A stretch of DNA of 32,055 nucleotides. It comes from Bacteroidia bacterium. GTDB lineage: Bacteria > Bacteroidota > Bacteroidia > UKL13-3. Below, one piece after another: positions 23,811 to 29,161 of the stretch (its first letter is position 1; each line of letters opens with the position of its first letter). The notes beneath the pieces were generated by a model. It was given only the letters and a program-made list of their open reading frames with translations, had not been told where the DNA came from and searched no databases. A program made the translations under genes and the position numbers. The DNA lies in assembly GCA_022402405.1 (NCBI GenBank), contig JAKRSG010000063.1:1-32055 (forward strand). The letters run 5' to 3'.

Positions 23811-23824
23811 CTGATAGCAGTCAG
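23811..23824. promoter_or_regulatory. Crp/Fnr-type box upstream of the sugar/nor gene run (proximal)
   Basis: CTGATAGCAGTCAG has the form CTGAy-N4-rTCAG, closely related to the nadA box CTGACGACAGTCAG. It lies 47 bp before the glycosyltransferase ATG on the minus strand. A clear TAnnTTTG is not visible at the expected distance (GAATTTCG is the nearest). Confidence 0.55.
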
Positions 23825-23862
23825 TTTTTTAATTGATTTATGTTAGTCTTCTGAGTATTATT

Positions 23863-23876
23863 TTGATCTGAATCAA
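23863..23876. promoter_or_regulatory. Perfect Fnr-consensus box upstream of the sugar/nor gene run (distal)
   Basis: TTGATCTGAATCAA matches TTGAT-N4-ATCAA at all ten fixed positions. It lies between the crp/fnr-type gene (whose stop is at 23898) and the glycosyltransferase gene, 52 bp centre to centre from the proximal box. Confidence 0.7.
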
Positions 23877-23897
23877 TTTATTTAAAAGGAATTGATT

Positions 23898-24584
23898 TTA
23901 CCTGTTGGCTAATTGAATTAATTCCTGACGTTTGGCAATTTTTATATACTTTTTGTGTAGTTCTACTAAGCCTTCACTTTGCCATGATTTTAGAATACGT
24001 ATGATGGTTTCTGATGCTAAACCAGTATAGGCGCCCAAGTCTTCGCGAGTGAGTTGAATTTGAAGGTAGTTCTCGGCGTTTACACCATATTTTCTTTCTA
24101 AAAATAAGAGCGCCTCTGCTAATCTTTCCTTACTTGTTTTCTGAATGAAAAATACCGATTTTTCCTCTACTTCACTTATAGTTTTGGCCATTAATTTTAG
24201 AAATCCCATCATAAATTTTTTATTATGCTCTAATAATATAATTACTAATTCTTTTGGAACAAGTAAGGTGGAACAATCTTCCAAAACTTCAGCTGTTGCG
24301 ATATATTTTCCATTTCCAACTAATCCTCTATAGCCGATAATATCTCCCTCAATAGCCAACGATAAAATTTGATTATTTCCATTGGCGCCAGTTTTATAAA
24401 GCTTCACTTTTCCACTTATCATAATATGAATATATTTTACAGTGTCTGACTCGGTGAAAAGGAGCTGACCCTTTTTGAATTTTTTTTCGTTACTCTGGGT
24501 TTCTATGATCGACCATTCTTTTTGAGTACAAGCGCCAAATAGTTTATTACATTCGAGGATTATTTTAATAATTAGATCTTCCAA
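23898..24584 (-). CDS. Crp/Fnr-family transcriptional regulator
   Basis: This 228-residue protein has an N-terminal cyclic-nucleotide-binding-like domain (about 15-125; FKKGQLLFTESDTVKYIHIMISGKVKLYK read in two parts), a long dimer helix (about 125-150) and a C-terminal winged helix with LTREDLGAYTGLASETIIRIL. The recognition helix reads E-T-I-I-R, keeping the Glu and Arg that contact TGA in Fnr and Crp; the Ser of Fnr is Ile. Only Cys12, Cys19 and Cys103 are present, so the four-cysteine Fe-S site of E. coli Fnr is absent and a heme- or other-type sensor (as in DNR proteins) is possible. It is the obvious candidate to bind the TGAy-N4-rTCA boxes near nos, FAS1, nadA, the nor run and ric. The signal is not shown by the sequence. 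Confidence 0.9.
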   Translation of the reverse strand: MEDLIIKIILECNKLFGACTQKEWSIIETQSNEKKFKKGQLLFTESDTVKYIHIMISGKVKLYKTGANGNNQILSLAIEGDIIGYRGLVGNGKYIATAEVLEDCSTLLVPKELVIILLEHNKKFMMGFLKLMAKTISEVEEKSVFFIQKTSKERLAEALLFLERKYGVNAENYLQIQLTREDLGAYTGLASETIIRILKSWQSEGLVELHKKYIKIAKRQELIQLANR

Positions 24585-24600
24585 ATTAGATTTTGTTACA

Positions 24601-24652
24601 GTTTAACTCAACAAGTCGGGGTACAAACCAAACCCCAACAAGTGAGTTAAAC
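24601..24652 (-). terminator. Hairpin between ric and the Crp/Fnr gene
   Basis: The outer arms GTTTAACTCA / TGAGTTAAAC are perfect over 10 bp, and an inner GGGGT / ACCCC pair extends the fold. It lies directly after the ric stop codon on the minus strand. The following tract is not U-rich, so termination may be weak and the Crp/Fnr gene may be partly co-transcribed with ric. Confidence 0.55.
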
Positions 24653-24659
24653 CAATGAT

Positions 24660-25382
24660 TTAATTGGCTATACTTTCTTCCATTAATATGGCCTTAGGAA
24701 ACAATATATTATTCTCTAAATGCACATGTTGGTGGAGGTCGTCTTCAAATTCTTCTAGTTTGGCAAATAATGCTTTATAGGTATTGCAGGCCCAATCTGG
24801 TGTTGTGTATTGCTTACTTAATACGGCAATTTCTTTTAATAAATCTCCCGCTTTCTCATGCTCCATTTCCATCATGCGTATAGGGTTTTTGGCCGAACCA
24901 AATGGAGGTACATTCATCGTTGAGTTCGTTTTTTTTACTTGAACCAATTGCTTGATATAGGGAAATAATATTTGCTCTTCTTTTTGCATATGACTGTGTA
25001 ACTCGGCTGCTACTATTTTAAATAATTCTAAAATTTTGTAGAGTTCTGGACTTGCATTTCCATGCACTTTAGCTACTTTTTCGGCATATTGCAAGGTGAG
25101 AGGAATGTTTTCTGAAACATATACATGATGTGTGTTGATAATATATTCGCTTAAGAAATCAAGTTCCCAACCATTGAAGTTGTGAGATGGAAAAGTGTTG
25201 TTTCCAATAGCTGCAATATCTGCACTTAGTGCCTCTATATTTACTCCCTTTTTCTCGCAAGCCTTGGCAACACTTACCCCGCCACCACAACAAAAATCAA
25301 TACCGTATTTTTTAAATACATGCGCTGCTTTAATGTTCTCAGAAACAATTTCAGCAACTGTTCTTTCTTTTAATTCATTCAT
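24660..25382 (-). CDS. ric: RIC/ScdA/YtfE-type di-iron iron-sulfur cluster repair protein
   Basis: This 240-residue cytoplasmic protein has the N-terminal ScdA domain with RTVAEIV and KYGIDFCCGGG (Cys31, Cys32) and a hemerythrin-like four-helix bundle whose His and Glu residues (INTHHVYV, ELHSHMQKEEQILFP, EMEHEKAGDLL, DLHQHVHLENNILFP) hold a non-heme di-iron site. The family repairs Fe-S clusters damaged by nitric oxide or oxidants and is a frequent target of NsrR and Fnr-type regulators. Its upstream region has both a Crp/Fnr box and a GGAT-N6-ATCC palindrome, so it belongs to the same regulon as nos. Two tandem 39-bp repeats lie in its probable leader. Confidence 0.93.
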   Translation of the reverse strand: MNELKERTVAEIVSENIKAAHVFKKYGIDFCCGGGVSVAKACEKKGVNIEALSADIAAIGNNTFPSHNFNGWELDFLSEYIINTHHVYVSENIPLTLQYAEKVAKVHGNASPELYKILELFKIVAAELHSHMQKEEQILFPYIKQLVQVKKTNSTMNVPPFGSAKNPIRMMEMEHEKAGDLLKEIAVLSKQYTTPDWACNTYKALFAKLEEFEDDLHQHVHLENNILFPKAILMEESIAN

Positions 25383-25419
25383 ATTAGTTGTTATTAACTG
25401 ACCTAAAATTCATACTTCA

Positions 25420-25497
25420 TTCCCGCAGTGGCGGGATTTCGCTTTCGCTCAAAATTCGTTCCCGCAGTGGCGGGATTTCGCTATCGCTCAAAATTCG
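25420..25497. repeat. Two tandem copies of the dispersed 39-bp GC-rich repeat (copies B and C)
   Basis: Copies at 25420-25458 and 25459-25497 differ by one base (CTTTCG versus CTATCG). Each begins TTCCCGCAGTGGCGGGATTT and ends CTCAAAATTCG; CCCGC / GCGGG can form a hairpin. A third copy is at 11970-12008. There are no spacers, so this is not a CRISPR array. Confidence 0.8.
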
Positions 25498-25519
25498 TAA
25501 TTGACTTTTGTTTCCTCTG

Positions 25520-25527
25520 CAAAGTTG
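25520..25527 (-). promoter_or_regulatory. Probable -7 element of the ric promoter
   Basis: On the minus strand CAACTTTG matches TAnnTTTG at five of six positions. The upstream Crp/Fnr box is centred 51.5 bp from its first base, that is 22 bp (two turns) farther than at FAS1 and nadA, a class I-like position near -63.5. The leader would be about 130 nt and contain the two 39-bp repeats. Confidence 0.45.
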
Positions 25528-25546
25528 CAACATTGTTTTTAATAAA

Positions 25547-25560
25547 GGATAATTTTATCC
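25547..25560. promoter_or_regulatory. GGAT-N6-ATCC palindrome d, upstream of ric
   Basis: GGATAATTTTATCC pairs over six of seven positions per arm and matches the palindromes at nos and FAS1/rrf2. It lies between the Crp/Fnr box and the probable -7 element of ric, a suitable place for repression. Confidence 0.55.
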
Positions 25561-25571
25561 GATATTATTAT

Positions 25572-25585
25572 GTGATTTTTATCAG
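25572..25585. promoter_or_regulatory. Crp/Fnr-type box upstream of ric
   Basis: GTGATTTTTATCAG has a perfect TGAT-N4-ATCA core. It lies upstream of ric on the minus strand, 25 bp centre to centre above palindrome d. Confidence 0.6.
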
Positions 25586-25683
25586 GGTTTGGTTTGCAGC
25601 AATAAGTTAACGAGAGAGAGAAGAAGTAGGAGTTTAAAGTTCACTTTTTTATAACCTTTAGTTAGCGTGCTATTTTTTTATTT

Positions 25684-25713
25684 TTTGTTTTGAAAATAAT
25701 TTAATTACATTTG
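25684..25713 (+). promoter_or_regulatory. Canonical Bacteroidota promoter of the tetR-efflux operon
   Basis: A -33 TTTG (25684-25687) is separated by 18 bp from TACATTTG (25706-25713), a perfect TAnnTTTG. Transcription would begin near 25718, inside the first TetR-type palindrome. Confidence 0.65.
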
Positions 25714-25716
25714 CAG

Positions 25717-25730
25717 AGTGAATAATCACT
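25717..25730. promoter_or_regulatory. Probable TetR operator 1
   Basis: AGTGAATAATCACT has perfect 5-bp arms around a 4-bp spacer and covers the predicted transcription start of the tetR operon. This suggests autorepression by the encoded TetR-family protein. Confidence 0.5.
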
Positions 25731-25756
25731 AACATTAGGATTTCATTTTATATTTT

Positions 25757-25769
25757 CACTTATTAAGTG
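25757..25769. promoter_or_regulatory. Probable TetR operator 2
   Basis: CACTTATTAAGTG is a perfect 13-bp palindrome 30 bp before the TetR start codon. It shares the CACT/AGTG end bases with operator 1, so both may bind the same dimer. Confidence 0.45.
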
Positions 25770-25798
25770 TAAATAAATTGGATTTAATAATAATTAAG

Positions 25799-26389
25799 AT
25801 GCCATTAGAAATATCAGGAAGACAATTAGAGATAGTAGAATGCGCCGGGAAAATATTAACTACTTCTGGGATTAGCGGGTTAACCATTAAAAATCTGGCT
25901 AAAGAAATGCAATTCTCTGAGAGTGCCATATATCGTCATTTTGCTAGCAAGGAAGAGATAATAATTTTAATGCTAAACTTTTTAGCAGAAAGTATGGATG
26001 AGCGTTATGAAAAGGCTATTTCTAACCAAGAAACTCCAGAAGAAAAATTTGTTAAACTATTTCAAAGTCAATTTTCTTTTTTCAAACAAAATCCGCACTT
26101 TGTTGTAGCGGTGTTCTCAGACGGACTAATGGAAGAGAGTATGCGTATTAATGAAGCTATATTGAAAATAATGACTATAAAAATGAAGCATTTACTTTCT
26201 ATTATTTCGGAGGGACAGCAAAAGAAAGTTTTTACTAATGCCATTACTTCTGATGAGTTAATACACATTGTTATGGGAACATTTAGATTACAAATGTTTA
26301 AATGGCGAATAGCAAATTTTCAATTTGATATTAGTAGGAATGGGGATAATATGATACAGTCGTTATTAACATTAATTAAAGCTAAATAA
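25799..26389 (+). CDS. TetR/AcrR-family transcriptional regulator
   Basis: This 196-residue protein starts at the ATG at 25799 (MPLEISGRQLEIVECAGKIL); a longer frame would begin at TTG. The N-terminal helix-turn-helix reads SGLTIKNLAKEMQFSESAIYRHFASKEEII, here split in two motifs: GLTIKNLAKEM and SESAIYRHFASKEE, the classic TetR pattern. The C-terminal helical part would bind an unknown inducer. It leads an operon with a cupin and a tripartite RND efflux system, so it most likely represses that pump until a toxic compound appears. Two palindromes at its promoter support autoregulation. Confidence 0.9.
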   Translation: MPLEISGRQLEIVECAGKILTTSGISGLTIKNLAKEMQFSESAIYRHFASKEEIIILMLNFLAESMDERYEKAISNQETPEEKFVKLFQSQFSFFKQNPHFVVAVFSDGLMEESMRINEAILKIMTIKMKHLLSIISEGQQKKVFTNAITSDELIHIVMGTFRLQMFKWRIANFQFDISRNGDNMIQSLLTLIKAK

Positions 26390-26426
26390 ATAAATTAAAA
26401 TGTTACTAGTTTAACCAATATTTCCA

Positions 26427-26717
26427 ATGAAAAATCTAACAGAATTACATCTAACCAACAAAGAAGTGTCAGCCCAATTGCTTTTTAAAGGAGAACTCGG
26501 AACCACTACTGCTATTCAATTGCTTAGAAATGGGTCTTTGAAAGAACATGAAACTAAAACTCCAGCCTTACTACTATGCGTTTCTGGCTTCGTTACCTAC
26601 GAAGATGAGCTTGACCAAGAGATTAAACTTGAGGTGGGCGATTATATATCCATTTTACCCAATGTTAAACACTGGTTATATGCTTCGGTAGATTCTCATT
26701 TGTTATTAATCAAATAA
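26427..26717 (+). CDS. Small cupin-domain protein
   Basis: This 96-residue single-domain cupin has a GSLKEHETKTPALLLCVSG segment near 36-54 and LEVGDYISILPNVKHWLYA near 71-89, the two cupin boxes in short form (His40 and His86 are possible metal ligands). The enzyme function is unknown. It lies between tetR (37 bp) and the TolC-like gene (13 bp), so it may sense or bind a compound handled by the pump, but that is only context. Confidence 0.75.
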   Translation: MKNLTELHLTNKEVSAQLLFKGELGTTTAIQLLRNGSLKEHETKTPALLLCVSGFVTYEDELDQEIKLEVGDYISILPNVKHWLYASVDSHLLLIK

Positions 26718-26730
26718 AAAAATTTGAACT

Positions 26731-28050
26731 ATGAAGTTAGCGAATATTCACAAACATATTGTAGTTATATTTTTATTAATAGGATTACAGTCTGCCCATG
26801 CTCAGAATTGGTCGTTGCAACAATGCCTTGATACAGCTAGAGTTTATAATAAAAATTTACAAATGAGTAAAAACAATCTGGATATAGGTGAGCAAAAGAA
26901 GAAGGAAGCTCAATCTAATTTACTCCCTAAAATTGCGGCCAATTCAGATTACAAATACTTTACAAATTTGCCTTATCAGTTATTGCCTTTAAATGCATTA
27001 AATCCTGCAGCCCCTGTTGGGGAGTTTCGAGCAGCACAATTTGGGGTTCCACACAATCTCAACGCAAACATAACTTTATCGATGCCTTTGTACAATCCAC
27101 AGGTTTTTGGGGCTATTCAATCTACCAAAATCGCTTCAGAATTGGCTGATTGGCAATATCAAAAAACAGAAGAACAAATCTTTTTCGAAATATATAATCT
27201 TTATTACAATGCTCAAATATTGCATCACCAATTAGCTTTTATTGATAGTAATCTCATTAATGCCACTCGTATTCTTACAAACATGCAGCTGCTTAACGAA
27301 CAGTTATTGGCAAAAGGATCGGATGTAGATAAGTTAAAACTGCAAGTTTCGCAGTTAACTTCACAAAAAGTAACTATTCAAGGAAAGTATGAGCAGGTTC
27401 TAAATGCCTTAAAATTTGCTATGGGAATATCCATTCAACAGGCTATTCAAATTGCGCCTGATGTGGTATTTAATGAATATCAAAATTACAAACTATTGGT
27501 ATCAAAAGAATATCATATCAATAAAATGCAAAATAGATTATTGTTAAATGATTTAAGCATTCTTAACAAATCAAGATATTTACCTTCCATCCAACTGATT
27601 GGTTTGTATGGAACAAGCGGATTTGGTTATACTGAGAAGCCCAACTCTTTTTTCGATTTTTATCCAATTGGGTTTGCAGGAATTCAATTGAATTACCCAC
27701 TTTTTGCTGGAACAACAACACAACGAAAAATTAATCAGAAAAAAATAGAATTACGAATTGGTGAAATAAAATCTCAATTAATAAACGAGCAAAATACCCT
27801 GCAAATACAGAATAGTGAGCTGCAAAGAAATCTTGCTTTAAAATTGGTTCAAACAGCTAAAGAACAAATAAATTTAGCAAAAACTATTTATGAGCAAACA
27901 ATTCTCCAACAAAAATATGGAACAGCAAACTTAACAGATGTTTTGCTGGCAGATAATGCCCTTCGTGAAGCACAGCAAATATTCCTTAATACGGTTGTGG
28001 AATATTTAAAAGCTAATTTGGAAATGAAAAAGTTGACAGGAAACTTGTAA
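26731..28050 (+). CDS. TolC-family outer membrane efflux protein
   Basis: This 439-residue protein has a signal peptide (cleavage after QSAHAQ, about residue 25) and the two-fold repeated TolC/OEP pattern of long helices and short beta strands: WSLQQCLDTARVYNKNLQMS near 27-46 and the second repeat from about 240, ending with ANLTDVLLADNALREAQQIF near 395-414. It forms the outer membrane channel of the tripartite pump with the next two genes. It follows the cupin gene by 13 bp. Confidence 0.92.
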   Translation: MKLANIHKHIVVIFLLIGLQSAHAQNWSLQQCLDTARVYNKNLQMSKNNLDIGEQKKKEAQSNLLPKIAANSDYKYFTNLPYQLLPLNALNPAAPVGEFRAAQFGVPHNLNANITLSMPLYNPQVFGAIQSTKIASELADWQYQKTEEQIFFEIYNLYYNAQILHHQLAFIDSNLINATRILTNMQLLNEQLLAKGSDVDKLKLQVSQLTSQKVTIQGKYEQVLNALKFAMGISIQQAIQIAPDVVFNEYQNYKLLVSKEYHINKMQNRLLLNDLSILNKSRYLPSIQLIGLYGTSGFGYTEKPNSFFDFYPIGFAGIQLNYPLFAGTTTQRKINQKKIELRIGEIKSQLINEQNTLQIQNSELQRNLALKLVQTAKEQINLAKTIYEQTILQQKYGTANLTDVLLADNALREAQQIFLNTVVEYLKANLEMKKLTGNL

Positions 28051-28094
28051 TGAATTACATAAAAACAATTTAAAATAGTAAATAAATTATCATC

Positions 28095-29150
28095 ATGAAC
28101 TGGAAAAAAATAGTAGGAATTATTTTAGGATTTGCTGTTGTGGCAGTCTTTGTAATAAAGTTAAAAGGCAATAAAAAAATAGCTGAGCAAAAGGTTTTTC
28201 AATTTGATAAAGAACAAGCTATTTATGTTGAAGTAGATACCTTAAAAATGGGTAAAATAACTGCTAACTATATGTATACTGGAACGTTTGAGCCAAACAG
28301 GGAAACAAAAATTAGCGCTGAAATACAAGGTAAGATTAATGAGATTTTGGTTGATGTTGGAAGTGTTGTAACTAAGGGTCAGCCTTTGGTACAACTAGAT
28401 AATTCATTATTAAAATTACAATTACAATCCATTGAAGTACAGATTGGGGGCTTAGAAGTTGATGTAAATCGATATTCAGTTTTAGCAAAGGCAGATGCCA
28501 TTCAGGGTGTTCAATTGGAGAAAGCAGAATTGGGTTTAAAATCTGCCAAGATCCAAAGAGCAACCTTGTTAGAACAAATAAATAAAACCACTATCAAAGC
28601 CCCATTTAGCGGAATTATTACAGCAAAACTAAATGAAGCAGGTGCATTTGCTGCTCCTGGGATTCCTTTACTTCAGTTAACTGATATAAGTGATTTGAAA
28701 TTTACTATAAATGTTCCAGAAAATGAGTTGAACCAATTTAAATTAAATAACCTTTATTCTTTAAAAGCCGATGCGTATTCTGAAATTTCACTAACTGGAA
28801 AAGCTTTTGTTATTGGAAGTAAGGCAAATATGGGTAGTAGTTTTACTATACAGTTTTTGCTTAAAAACACCTCGGATTTGAAAATAAAATCGGGGATGTT
28901 TGGTAAGGTAGTTTTAGAAAATGATAATCAAGAACAAGGTATTGTTATCCCTGTTTCTGCCATCGTTGGCTCTAATAATCAACCGCAAGTTTACTTAGTA
29001 AAAAACGGCAAATCTGTTTTACAGAGTATTACTATTTTAAAAAAGTTGCAAAATCAAGCAGTGGTATCGCATGGATTAAACGCTGGTGATGTAATGGTAA
29101 CAAATGGATTTATCAATCTATTTGAGGGTGCAAATGTGTTGGTTAAATAA
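28095..29150 (+). CDS. RND efflux membrane fusion (periplasmic adaptor) protein
   Basis: This 351-residue protein has an N-terminal anchor helix (5-23), a biotinyl-lipoyl-like domain split around a short helical hairpin (GKINEILVDVGSVVTKGQPL near 75-94; TTIKAPFSGIITAKLNEAG near 165-183), a beta-barrel (about 195-265) and a membrane-proximal C-terminal domain. The hairpin is short. It links the TolC-like channel to the RND pump encoded 11 bp downstream. No metal-binding residues that would suggest a CusB-type metal pump are obvious, so an organic-compound pump is more likely. Confidence 0.92.
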   Translation: MNWKKIVGIILGFAVVAVFVIKLKGNKKIAEQKVFQFDKEQAIYVEVDTLKMGKITANYMYTGTFEPNRETKISAEIQGKINEILVDVGSVVTKGQPLVQLDNSLLKLQLQSIEVQIGGLEVDVNRYSVLAKADAIQGVQLEKAELGLKSAKIQRATLLEQINKTTIKAPFSGIITAKLNEAGAFAAPGIPLLQLTDISDLKFTINVPENELNQFKLNNLYSLKADAYSEISLTGKAFVIGSKANMGSSFTIQFLLKNTSDLKIKSGMFGKVVLENDNQEQGIVIPVSAIVGSNNQPQVYLVKNGKSVLQSITILKKLQNQAVVSHGLNAGDVMVTNGFINLFEGANVLVK

Positions 29151-29161
29151 ATTCAATAAAA

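Larger units (their letters stand above)
25383..25798. other. Divergent ric/tetR intergenic region
   Basis: This 416-bp stretch has no convincing gene. From left to right it holds two tandem 39-bp repeats, a -7-like CAACTTTG for ric (25527-25520, minus), a GGAT-N6-ATCC palindrome, a Crp/Fnr box, the canonical tetR promoter and two palindromes likely bound by the TetR protein. Each is listed separately. Confidence 0.75.

Noticed and set aside
25420..25497. Tandem 39-bp repeats as a possible CRISPR array
   Set aside because: The two copies are directly adjacent with no spacers, the third copy is 13 kb away, and no cas genes are present.
25428..25610. Plus-strand open frame over the tandem repeats
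   Set aside because: Its translation is just the repeat read twice (FRFRSKF, FRYRSKF) followed by promoter DNA of ric; no protein-like features.
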